Position numbers and translations under genes: made by a program. Below are positions 49,978 through 62,409 of a stretch of 64,000 nt of DNA, piece after piece. Position 1 is the stretch's first letter. Every line of letters begins with the position of its first letter. The notes under the pieces are model-generated. The model had not been told where the DNA came from, did no database searches, and worked only from the letters and a program-made list of their open reading frames with translations. Location: positions 28,731,134-28,795,133 of the forward strand of contig OZ024864.1 of the NCBI GenBank assembly GCA_964017155.1, given 5' to 3'. This stretch comes from Oasisia sp. SBJ-2009. Its lineage: Eukaryota > Annelida > Polychaeta > Sabellida > Siboglinidae.

Positions 49978-52900
49978 GTGCATGATGCTCGTGGTACATT
50001 GTTTACCACTGTCTTCTATCCACGCTTGCAAGATGCTCGTGGTACATTGATTGCCACTGTCTTCTATTCACGCGTGCATGATGCTCGTGGTACATTTTTT
50101 GCCACTGCCTTCTATTCACGCGTGCATGATGCTGGTGGTACATTGTTTGCCATTGCCTTCTATTCACGCGTGCATGAAGCTAGTGGTACATGGTTTGCCA
50201 CTGTCTTCTATTCACGCGTACATGAAGCTAGTGGTACATTGTTTGCCAGTGTCTTCTATTCACGCGAGCATGATGCTCTTGGTACATTGTTTGCCACTGC
50301 CTTCTATTCACGCGTGTATTATGCTCGTGGTACTTGGTTTACCACTGCCTTCTATTCACGCGTGCATGAAGCTAGTGGTACATTGTTTGCCACTGTCTTC
50401 TATTCACGCGAGCATGATGCCCGTGGCACATTGTTTGTCACTGTCTTCTATTCACGCGTCCATGATGCTCGTGGTACATTGTTTGCCACTGCCTTCTGTT
50501 CACACATGCATGCATCTCGTGGTACATTGTTTGCCACTGCCTTCTATTCACGCGGGCATGATGCTCGTGGTACATGGTTTGCCACTGCCTTCTATTCCCG
50601 CGTGCATGAAGCTAGTGGTACATGGTTTGCCACTGCCTTCTATTCACGAGTCCATGATGCTAGTGGTACATGGCTTGCCACTTCCTTCTAGTCAGGCGTG
50701 CATGATGGTGGTGGTATATTGTATGCCACTGCCTTCTATTCACGCGTGCATGATGCTCGTGGTACATTGTTTGCCACTGCCTTCTATTCACGCGTGCCTG
50801 ATGCTCGTGGTACATGGATTACCACTGCCTTCTATTCACGCGTGCAAGAAGCTCGTGGTACATGGTTTGCCACTGCTTTCTATCCACGCGTGCATAATGC
50901 TCGTGGTACATGGATTGCCACTGTCTTCTATTCACACGTGCATGATGCTCGTGGTACGTGGTTTGACACTGTCTTCTATTCATGCGTGCATGAAGCTAGT
51001 GGTACATTGTTTGTAACTGTCTTCTATTCACGCGAGCATGATGCTCGTGGTACATTGTTTGCCACTGCCTTCTATTCACGCGTACATGAAGCTTGTGGTA
51101 CATTGTTTGCCAGTGTCTTCTATTCATGCGAGCATGATGCTCTTGGTACATTGTTTGCCACTGCCTTCTATTCACGCGTGTATTATGCTCGTGGTACTTG
51201 GTTTACCACTGCCTTCTATTCACGCGTGCATGAAGCTAGTGGTACATTGTTTGCCACTGTCTTCTATTCACGCGAGCATGATGCTCGTGGCACATTGTTT
51301 GTCACTGTCTTCTATTCACGCGTCCATGATGCTCGTGGTACATTGTTTGCCACTGCCTTCTGTTCACACATGCATGAATCTCGTGGTACATTGTTTGCCA
51401 CTGCCTTCTATTCACGCGGGCATGATGCTCGTGGTACATGGTTTGCCACTGCCTTCTATTCCCGCGTGCATGAAGCTAGTGGTACATGGTTTGCCACTGC
51501 CTTCTATTCACGAGTCCATGATGCTAGTGGTACATGGCTTGCCACTTCCTTCTAGTCAGGCGTGCATGATGGTCGTGGTATATTGTATGCCACTGCCTTC
51601 TATTCACGCGAGCATGATGCTCGTGCTACATTGTTTGCCACTGCCTTCTATTCAGGAGTCCATGATGCTAGTGGTACATGGTTTGCCAATGCCTTCTATT
51701 CACGCGTGCATGGTGCTCGTGGTACATGGTTTGCCACTGCCTTCTATTCACGCGTGCATGAAGCTCGTGGTACATGGTTTGCCACTGCCTTCTATTCCCG
51801 CGTGCATGAAGCTAGTGGTACATGGTTTGCCACTGCCTTCTATTCACGAGTCCATGATGCTAGTGGTACATGGTTTGCCAATGCCTTCTATTCACGCGTG
51901 CATGATGCTCGTGGTACATGGTTTGCCACTGCCTTCTATTCATGCGTGCCTGATGCTCGTCGTACATGGTTTGCCACTGCCTTCTATTCACGCGTGCATG
52001 ATGCTCGTGGTACATTGTTTGCCACTGTCTTCTATCCACGCGTGCATGATGCTCGTGGTACATTGATTGCCACTGTCTTCTATTCACGCGTGCATGATGC
52101 CCGTGGTACAAGGTTTGCCACTGCCTTCTATTCACGCGTGCATGAAGCTCGTGGTACATGGTTTGCCACTGCCTTCTATCCACACGTGCATGATGCTCGT
52201 GGTACATTATTTGCCACTCTCTTCTATCCACGCGTGCATGATGCTCGTGGTACATTATTTGCCACTGTCTTCTATTCACGCGAGCATGATGCTCGTGGTA
52301 CATGGTTTGCCACTGCCTTCTAGTTAGGCGTGCATGATGCTCGTGGTACATTGTTTGCCACTGCCATCTATTCACGCGTGCATGATGCTCGTGGTACATT
52401 GTTTGCCACTGCCTTCTATTCACGCGTGCATGAAGCTAGTGGTACATGGTTTGCCACTGTCTTCTATTCACGCGTGCATGAAGCTAGTGGTACATTGTTT
52501 GCCACTGTCTTCTATTCACGCGAGCATGATGCTCGTGGCACATTGTTTGCCAGTGCCTTCTATTCACGCGTGTGTGAAGCTCGTGGTACAAGGTTTGCCA
52601 CTGCCTTCTATTCACGCGTGCATGAAGCTCGTGGTACATGGTTTGCCACTGCCTTCTATTCCCGCGTGCATGAAGCTAGTGGTACATGGTTTGCCACTGC
52701 CTTCTATTCACGAGTCCATGATGCTAGTGGTACATGGTTTGCCACTTCCTTCTAGTCAGGCGTGCATGATGGTCGTGGTATATTGTATGCCACTGCCTTC
52801 TATTCACGCGTGCATGATGCTCGTGGTACATTGTTTGCCACTGTCTTCTATTCACGCGAGCATGATGCTCGTGCTACATTGTTTGCCACTGCCTTCTATT

Positions 52901-53721
52901 CACGCGTGACTGATGCTCGTGGTACATGGATTACCACTGCCTTCTATTCACGCCTGCATAATGCTCGTGGTACATGGGTTGCCACTGCCTTCTATCCACG
53001 CGTGCATGATGCTCGTGGTACATGGCTTGCCACTGCCTTCTATTCACGCGTGCATGATGCTCGTGGTACATGGTTTGCCACTGCCTTCCATTCACGCGTG
53101 TATGATGTTCGTGGTACATGGTTTGCCACTGCCTTTTAGTCAGGCGTGCATGATGCTCGTGGTACATTGTTTACCACTGTCTTCTATCCACGCTTGCAAG
53201 ATGCTCGTGGTACATTGATTGCCACTGTCTTCTATTCACGCGTGCATGATGTTCGTGGTACATTTTTTGCCACTGCCTTCTATTCACGCGTGCATGATGC
53301 TGGTGGTACATTGTTTGCCATTGCCTTCTATTCACGCGTGCTTGAAGCTAGTGGTACATTGTTTGCCACTGTCTTCTATTCACGCGTGCATGATGCTCGT
53401 GGTACATGGTTTGCCACTGTCTTCTATTCACGCGTACATGAAGCTAGTGGTACACGGTTTGCCACTGTCTTCTATTCACGCGTGCATGAAGCTAGTGGTA
53501 CATTGTTTGCCACTGTCTTCTATTCACGCGAGCATGATGCTCGTGCTACGTTGTTTGCCACTGCCTTCTATTCACGCGTGCCTGATGCTCGTGGTACATG
53601 GATTACCACTGCCTTCTATTCACGCGTGCATGAAGCTCGTGGTACATGGTTTGCAACTGCCTTCCATTCACGCGTGAATGATGTTCGTGGTACATGGTTT
53701 GCCACTGCCTTTTAGTCAGGC
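49978..53721 (+). repeat. Right-domain HOR, copy H2 (3,744 bp)
   Basis: It matches H1 at offset 3,792, with local shifts to 3,840 and back caused by gain and loss of single monomers. The boundary with H1 lacks the usual ttagtcaggcg landmark because a monomer is missing there. The internal pair is spaced at 864 bp instead of 816. Private changes include gatggtggtgg at 50,704 and gcatgcatctcg at 50,508. Confidence 0.83.
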
Positions 53722-56700
53722 GTGCATGATGCTCGTGGTACATTGTTTACCACTGTCTTCTATCCACGCTTGCAAGATGCTCGCGGTACATTGATTGCCA
53801 CTGTCTTCTATTCACGCGTGCATGATGCTCGTGGTACATTTTTTGCCACTGCCTTCTATTCACGCGTGCATGATGCTGGTGGTACATTGTTTGCCATTGC
53901 CTTCTATTCACGCGTGCATGAAGCTAGTGGTACATGGTTTGCCACTGTCTTCTATTCACGCGTACATGAAGCTAGTGGTACATTGTTTGCCAGTGTCTTC
54001 TATTCACGCGAGCATGATGCTCTTGGTACATTGTTTGCCACTGCCTTCTATTCACGCGTGTATTATGCTCGTGGTACTTGGTTTACCACTGCCTTCTATT
54101 CACGCGTGCATGAAGCTAGTGGTACATTGTTTGCCACTGTCTTCTATTCACGCGAGCATGATGCCCGTGGCACATTGTTTGTCACTGTCTTCTATTCACG
54201 CGTCCATGATGCTCGTGGTACATTGTTTGCCACTGCCTTCTGTTCACACATGCATGAATCTCGTGGTACATTGTTTGCCACTGCCTTCTATTCACGCGGG
54301 CATGATGCTCGTGGTACATGGTTTGCCACTGCCTTCTATTCCCGCGTGCATGAAGCTAGTGGTACATGGTTTGCCACTGCCTTCTATTCACGAGTCCATG
54401 ATGCTAGTGGTACATGGCTTGCCACTTCCTTCTAGTCAGGCGTGCATGATGGTCGTGGTATATTGTATGCCACTGCCTTCTATTCACGCGTGCATGATGC
54501 TCGTGGTACATTGTTTGCCACTGCCTTCTATTCACGCGTGCCTGATGCTCGTGGTACATGGATTACCACTGCCTTCTATTCACGCGTGCAAGAAGCTCGT
54601 GGTACATGGTTTGCCACTGCTTTCTATCCACGCGTGCATAATGCTCGTGGTACATGGATTGCCACTGTCTTCTATTCACACGTGCATGATGCTCGTGGTA
54701 CGTGGTTTGACACTGTCTTCTATTCATGCGTGCATGAAGCTAGTGGTACATTGTTTGTAACTGTCTTCTATTCACGCGAGCATGATGCTCGTGGTACATT
54801 GTTTGCCACTGCCTTCTATTCACGCGTACATGAAGCTAGTGGTACATTGTTTGCCAGTGTCTTCTATTCACGCGAGCATGATGCTCTTGGTACATTGTTT
54901 GCCACTGCCTTCTATTCACGCGTGTATTATGCTCGTGGTACTTGGTTTACCACTGCCTTCTATTCACGCGTGCATGATGCTCGTGGCACATTGTTTGTCA
55001 CTGTCTTCTATTCACGCGTCCATGATGCTCGTGGTACATTGTTTGCCACTGCCTTCTGTTCACACATGCATGAATCTCGTGGTACATTGTTTGCCACTGC
55101 CTTCTATTCACGCGGGCATGATGCTCGTGGTACATGGTTTGCCACTGCCTTCTATTCCCGCGTGCATGAAGCTAGTGGTACATGGTTTGCCACTGCCTTC
55201 TATTCACGAGTCCATGATGCTAGTGGTACATGGCTTGCCACTTCCTTCTAGTCAGGCGTGCATGATGGTCGTGGTATATTGTATGCCACTGCCTTCTATT
55301 CACGCGTGCATGATGCTCGTGGTACATGGTTTGCCAATGCCTTCTATTCACGCGTGCATGGTGCTCGTGGTACATGGTTTGCCACTGCCTTCTATTCACG
55401 CGTGCATGAAGCTCGTGGTACATGGTTTGCCACTGCCTTCTATTCCCGCGTGCATGAAGCTAGTGGTACATGGTTTGCCACTGCCTTCTATTCACGAGTC
55501 CATGATGCTAGTGGTACATGGTTTGCCACTTCCTTCTAGTCAGGCGTGCATGATGGTCGTGGTATATTGTATGCCACTGCCTTCTATTCACGCGTGCATG
55601 ATGCTCGTGGTACATTGTTTGCCACTGTCTTCTATTCACGCGAGCATGATGCTCGTGCTACATTGTTTGCCACTGCCTTCTATTCACGTGTGACTGATGC
55701 TCGTGGTACATGGATTACCACTGCCTTCTATTCACGCCTGCATAATGCTCGTGGTACATGGATTGCCACTGCCTTCTATCCACGCGTGCATGATGCTCGT
55801 GGTACATGGCTTGCCACTGCCTTCTATTCACGCGTGCATGGTGCTCGTGGTACATGGTTTGCCACTGCCTTCCATTCACGCGTGTATGATGTTCGTGGTA
55901 CATGGTTTGCCACTGCCTTCTATTCACGCCTGCATGATGCTCGTGGTAGATGGTTTGCCACTGTCTTCTATTCACGCATGCATGAAGCTAGTGGTATATT
56001 TTTTGCCACTGTCTTCTATTCACGCGTGCATGATGTTCGTGCTACATGGTTTGCCACTGCCTTCTATCCAGGCGTGCATGATGCTAGTGGTACATGGTTT
56101 GCCACTGCCTTCTTTCCACGCGTGCATGATGCTCGTGGTACATGGTTTACCACAGCGTTCTTTTCACGCGTGCGTGATGCTCGTGGTACATGGTTTGCCA
56201 CTGCCTTCTATTCACGCGTGCATGAAGCTCGTGGTACATTGTTTGCCACTCTCTTCTATTTACGCTTGCATGATGCTCGTGGTACTTTGTTTGCCACTGT
56301 CTTCTATTCACGCATGCATGATGCTTGTGGTACATTGTTTGCCACTGCCTTCTATTAACGCGTCCATGATGCACGTGGTACATTGTTTGCCACTGCCTCC
56401 TATTCACGCGTGCACGAAGCTAGTGGTACATTGTTTGCCACTGCCTTCTACTCACGCCTGCATGATGCTCGTAGTACATGGTTTGCCACTGCCTTCTGTT
56501 CATGCGTGCATGATGCTCGTCGTACATGGTTTGCCACTGCCTTCTATTCACGCGTGCATGATGCTCGTGGTATATTGTTTGCCACTGTCTTCTATCCACG
56601 CGTGCATGATGCTCGTGGTACATTGTTTGCCACTGTCTTCTATTCACGCGTGCATGATACCCGTGGTACAAGGTTTGCCACTGCCTTCTATTCACGGGTG

Positions 56701-58617
56701 CATGAAGCTCGTGGTACATGGTTTGCCACTGCCTTCTATCCACACGTGCATGATGCTCGTGGTACATTATTTGCCACTCTCTTCTATCCACGCGTGCATG
56801 ATGCTCGTGGTACATTGTTTGCCACTGTCTTCTATTCACGCGAGCATGATGCTCGTGGTACATGGTTTGCCACTGCCTTCTGTTCACACATGCATGAATC
56901 TCGTGGTACATTGTTCGCCACTGCCTTCTATTCACGCGGGCATGATGCTCGTGGTACATGGTTTGCCACTGCCTTCTATTCCCGCGTGCATGAAGCTAGT
57001 GGTACATGGTTTGCCACTGCCTTCTATTCACGAGTCCATGATGCTAGTGGTACATGGCTTGCCACTTCCTTCTAGTCAGGCGTGCATGATGGTCGTGGTA
57101 TATTGTATGCCACTGCCTTCTATTCACGCGTGCATGATGCTCGTGGTACATTGTTTGCCACTGCCTTCTATTCACGCGTGCCTGATGCTCGTGGTACATG
57201 GATTACCACTGCCTTCTATTCACGCGTGCAAGAAGCTCGTGGTACATGGTTTGCCACTGCTTTCTATCCACGCGTGCATAATGCTCGTGGTACATGGATT
57301 GCCACTGTCTTCTATTCACACGTGCATGATGCTCGTGGTACGTGGTTTGACACTGTCTTCTATTCATGCGTGCATGAAGCTAGTGGTACATTGTTTGTAA
57401 CTGTCTTCTATTCACGCGAGCATGATGCTCGTGGTACATTGTTTGCCACTGCCTTCTATTCACGCGTACATGAAGCTAGTGGTACATTGTTTGCCAGTGT
57501 CTTCTATTCACGCGAGCATGATGCTCTTGGTACATTGTTTGCCACTGCCTTCTATTCACGCGTGTATTATGCTCGTGGTACTTGGTTTACCACTGCCTTC
57601 TATTCACGCGTGCATGAAGCTAGTGGTACATTGTTTGCCACTGTCTTCTATTCACGCGAGCATGATGCTCGTGGCACATTGTTTGTCACTGTCTTCTATT
57701 CACGCGTCCATGATGCTCGTGGTACATTGTTTGCCACTGCCTTCTGTTCACACATGCATGAATCTCGTGGTACATTGTTTGCCACTGCCTTCTATTCACG
57801 CGGGCATGATGCTCGTGGTACATGGTTTGCCACTGCCTTCTATTCCCGCGTGCATGAAGCTAGTGGTACATGGTTTGCCACTGCCTTCTATTCACGAGTC
57901 CATGATGCTAGTGGTACATGGCTTGCCACTTCCTTCTAGTCAGGCGTGCATGATGGTCGTGGTATATTGTATGCCACTGCCTTCTATTCACGCGTGCATG
58001 ATGCTCGTGGTACATTGTTTGCCACTGTCTTCTATTCACGCGAGCATGATGCTCGTGCTACATTGTTTGCCACTGCCTTCTATTCAGGAGTCCATGATGC
58101 TGGTGGTACATTGTTTGCCATTGCCTTCTATTCACGCGTGCTTGAAGCTAGTGGTACATTGTTTGCCACTGTCTTCTATTCACGCGTGCATGATGCTCGT
58201 GGTACATGGTTTGCCACTGTCTTCTATTCACGCGTACATGAAGCTAGTGGTACATTGTTTGCCAGTGTCTTCTATTCACGCGAGCATGATGCTCTTGGTA
58301 CATTGTTTGCCACTGCCTTCTATTCACGCGTGCATGAAGCTAGTGGTACACGGTTTGCCACTGTCTTCTATTCACGCGTGCATGAAGCTAGTGGTACATT
58401 GTTTGCCACTGTCTTCTATTCACGCGAGCATGATGCTCGTGCTACGTTGTTTGCCACTGCCTTCTATTCACGCGTGCCTGATGCTCGTGGTACATGGATT
58501 ACCACTGCCTTCTATTCACGCGTGCATGAAGCTCGTGGTACATGGTTTGCAACTGCCTTCCATTCACGCGTGAATGATGTTCGTGGTACATGGTTTGCCA
58601 CTGCCTTTTAGTCAGGC
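53722..58617 (+). repeat. Right-domain HOR, copy H3, expanded to 4,896 bp (102 monomers)
   Basis: It starts with the same landmark as H1 (offset 7,536) but is 23 monomers longer than a 79-monomer copy. The extra length comes from a diverged islet (about 55.9-56.5 kb) and a second passage through the left-type patch and following monomers (57.08-58.1 kb). Confidence 0.82.
55916..56500 (+). repeat. Diverged islet of old-looking monomers within H3
   Basis: It replaces the normal H sequence after 55,915. It contains variants seen rarely or only here: gtggtagatgg, ggtatattttttgcc, ttctttccacgcg, ttcttttcacgcg, accacagcg, tctatttacgcttg, gatgcacgtgg and tgcctcctattc. Part resembles 40.42-40.55 kb, and its tattaacgcg and gatgcttgtgg monomers resemble the left domain. 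Confidence 0.7.
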
Positions 58618-61600
58618 GTGCATGATGCTCGTGGTACATTGTTTACCACTGTCTTCTATCCACGCTTGCAAGATGCTCGTGGTACATTGATTGCCACTGT
58701 CTTCTATTCACGCGTGCATGATGCTCGTGGTACATTTTTTGCCACTGCCTTCTATTCACGCGTGCATGATGCTGGTGGTACATTGTTTGCCATTGCCTTC
58801 TATTCACGCGTGCATGAAGCTAGTGGTACATGGTTTGCCACTGTCTTCTATTCACGCGTACATGAAGCTAGTGGTACATTGTTTGCCAGTGTCTTCTATT
58901 CACGCGAGCATGATGCTCTTGGTACATTGTTTGCCACTGCCTTCTATTCACGCGTGTATTATGCTCGTGGTACTTGGTTTACCACTGCCTTCTATTCACG
59001 CGTGCATGAAGCTAGTGGTACATTGTTTGCCACTGTCTTCTATTCACGCGAGCATGATGCCCGTGGCACATTGTTTGTCACTGTCTTCTATTCACGCGTC
59101 CATGATGCTCGTGGTACATTGTTTGCCACTGCCTTCTGTTCACACATGCATGAATCTCGTGGTACATTGTTTGCCACTGCCTTCTATTCACGCGGGCATG
59201 ATGCTCGTGGTACATGGTTTGCCACTGCCTTCTATTCCCGCGTGCATGAAGCTAGTGGTACATGGTTTGCCACTGCCTTCTATTCACGAGTCCATGATGC
59301 TAGTGGTACATGGCTTGCCACTTCCTTCTAGTCAGGCGTGCTTGATGGTCGTGGTATATTGTATGCCACTGCCTTCTATTCACGCGTGCATGATGCTCGT
59401 GGTACATTGTTTGCCACTGCCTTCTATTCACGCGTGCCTGATGCTCGTGGTACATGGATTACCACTGCCTTCTATTCACGCGTGCAAGAAGCTCGTGGTA
59501 CATGGTTTGCCACTGCTTTCTATCCACGCGTGCATAATGCTCGTGGTACATGGATTGCCACTGTCTTCTATTCACACGTGCATGATGCTCGTGGTACGTG
59601 GTTTGACACTGTCTTCTATTCATGCGTGCATGAAGCTAGTGGTACATTGTTTGTAACTGTCTTCTATTCACGCGAGCATGATGCTCGTGGTACATTGTTT
59701 GCCACTGCCTTCTATTCACGCGTACATGAAGCTAGTGGTACATTGTTTGCCAGTGTCTTCTATTCATGCGAGCATGATGCTCTTGGTACATTGTTTGCCA
59801 CTGCCTTCTATTCACGCGTGTATTATGCTCGTGGTACTTGGTTTACCACTGCCTTCTATTCACGCGTGCATGAAGCTAGTGGTACATTGTTTGCCACTGT
59901 CTTCTATTCACGCGAGCATGATGCTCGTGGCACATTGTTTGTCACTGTCTTCTATTCACGCGTCCATGATGCTCGTGGTACATTGTTTGCCACTGCCTTC
60001 TGTTCACACATGCATGAATCTCGTGGTACATTGTTTGCCACTGCCTTCTATTCACGCGGGCATGATGCTCGTGGTACATGGTTTGCCACTGCCTTCTATT
60101 CCCGCGTGCATGAAGCTAGTGGTACATGGTTTGCCACTGCCTTCTATTCACGAGTCCATGATGCTAGTGGTACATGGCTTGCCACTTCCTTCTAGTCAGG
60201 CGTGCATGATGGTCGTGGTATATTGTATGCCACTGCCTTCTATTCACGCGTGCATGATGCTCGTGGTACATTGTTTGCCACTGTCTTCTATTCACGCGAG
60301 CATGATGCTCGTGCTACATTGTTTGCCACTGCCTTCTATTCAGGAGTCCATGATGCTAGTGGTACATGGTTTGCCAATGCCTTCTATTCACGCGTGCATG
60401 GTGCTCGTGGTACATGGTTTGCCACTGCCTTCTATTCACGCGTGCATGAAGCTCGTGGTACATGGTTTGCCACTGCCTTCTATTCCCGCGTGCATGAAGC
60501 TAGTGGTACATGGTTTGCCACTGCCTTCTATTCACGAGTCCATGATGCTAGTGGTACATGGTTTGCCAATGCCTTCTATTCACGCGTGCATGATGCTCGT
60601 GGTACATGGTTTGCCACTGCCTTCTATTCATGCGTGCCTGATGCTCGTCGTACATGGTTTGCCACTGCCTTCTATTCACGCGTGCATGATGCTCGTGGTA
60701 CATTGTTTGCCACTGTCTTCTATCCACGCGTGCATGATGCTCGTGGTACATTGATTGCCACTGTCTTCTATTCACGCGTGCATGATGCCCGTGGTACAAG
60801 GTTTGCCACTGCCTTCTATTCACGCGTGCATGAAGCTCGTGGTACATGGTTTGCCACTGCCTTCTATCCACACGTGCATGATGCTCGTGGTACATTATTT
60901 GCCACTCTCTTCTATCCACGCGTGCATGATGCTCGTGGTACATTATTTGCCACTGTCTTCTATTCACGCGAGCATGATGCTCGTGGTACATGGTTTACCA
61001 CTGCCTTCTAGTTAGGCGTGCATGATGCTCGTGGTACATTGTTTGCCACTGCCATCTATTCACGCGTGCATGATGCTCGTGGTACATTGTTTGCCACTGC
61101 CTTCTATTCACGCGTGCATGAAGCTAGTGGTACATGGTTTGCCACTGTCTTCTATTCACGCGTGCATGAAGCTAGTGGTACATTGTTTGCCACTGTCTTC
61201 TATTCACGCGAGCATGATGCTCGTGGCACATTGTTTGCCAGTGCCTTCTATTCACGCGTGTGTGATGCTCGTGGTACAAGGTTTGCCACTGCCTTCTATT
61301 CACGCGTGCATGAAGCTCGTGGTACATGGTTTGCCACTGCCTTCTATTCCCGCGTGCATGAAGCTAGTGGTACATGGTTTGCCACTGCCTTCTATTCACG
61401 AGTCCATGATGCTAGTGGTACATGGTTTGCCACTTCCTTCTAGTCAGGCGTGCATGATGGTCGTGGTATATTGTATGCCACTGCCTTCTATTCACGCGTG
61501 CATGATGCTCGTGGTACATTGTTTGCCACTGTCTTCTATTCACGCGAGCATGATGCTCGTGCTACATTGTTTGCCACTGCCTTCTATTCACGCGTGACTG

Positions 61601-62409
61601 ATGCTCGTGGTACATGGATTACCACTGCCTTCTATTCACGCCTGCATAATGCTCGTGGTACATGGGTTGCCACTGCCTTCTATCCACGCGTGCATGATGC
61701 TCGTGGTACATGGCTTGCCACTGCCTTCTATTCACGCGTGCATGATGCTCGTGGTACATGGTTTGCCACTGCCTTCCATTCACGCGTGTATGATGTTCGT
61801 GGTACATGGTTTGCCACTGCCTTTTAGTCAGGCGTGCATGATGCTCGTGGTACATTGTTTACCACTGTCTTCTATCCACGCTTGCAAGATGCTCGTGGTA
61901 CATTGATTGCCACTGTCTTCTATTCACGCGTGCATGATGTTCGTGGTACATTTTTTGCCACTGCCTTCTATTCACGCGTGCATGATGCTGGTGGTACATT
62001 GTTTGCCATTGCCTTCTATTCACGCGTGCTTGAAGCTAGTGGTACATTGTTTGCCACTGTCTTCTATTCACGCGTGCATGATGCTCGTGGTACATGGTTT
62101 GCCACTGTCTTCTATTCACGCGTACATGAAGCTAGTGGTACACGGTTTGCCACTGTCTTCTATTCACGCGTGCATGAAGCTAGTGGTACATTGTTTGCCA
62201 CTGTCTTCTATTCACGCGAGCATGATGCTCGTGCTACGTTGTTTGCCACTGCCTTCTATTCACGCGTGCCTGATGCTCGTGGTACATGGATTACCACTGC
62301 CTTCTATTCACGCGTGCATGAAGCTCGTGGTACATGGTTTGCAACTGCCTTCCATTCACGCGTGAATGATGTTCGTGGTACATGGTTTGCCACTGCCTTT
62401 TAGTCAGGC
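58618..62409 (+). repeat. Right-domain HOR, copy H4 (3,792 bp)
   Basis: This copy matches H5 at offset 3,792 and H3 at 4,896. Its second part (60,755-62,409) matches 52,067-53,721 of H2 at offset 8,688. The landmark monomer at 59,338 has gtgcttgatgg instead of gtgcatgatgg, a private change. Confidence 0.85.
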
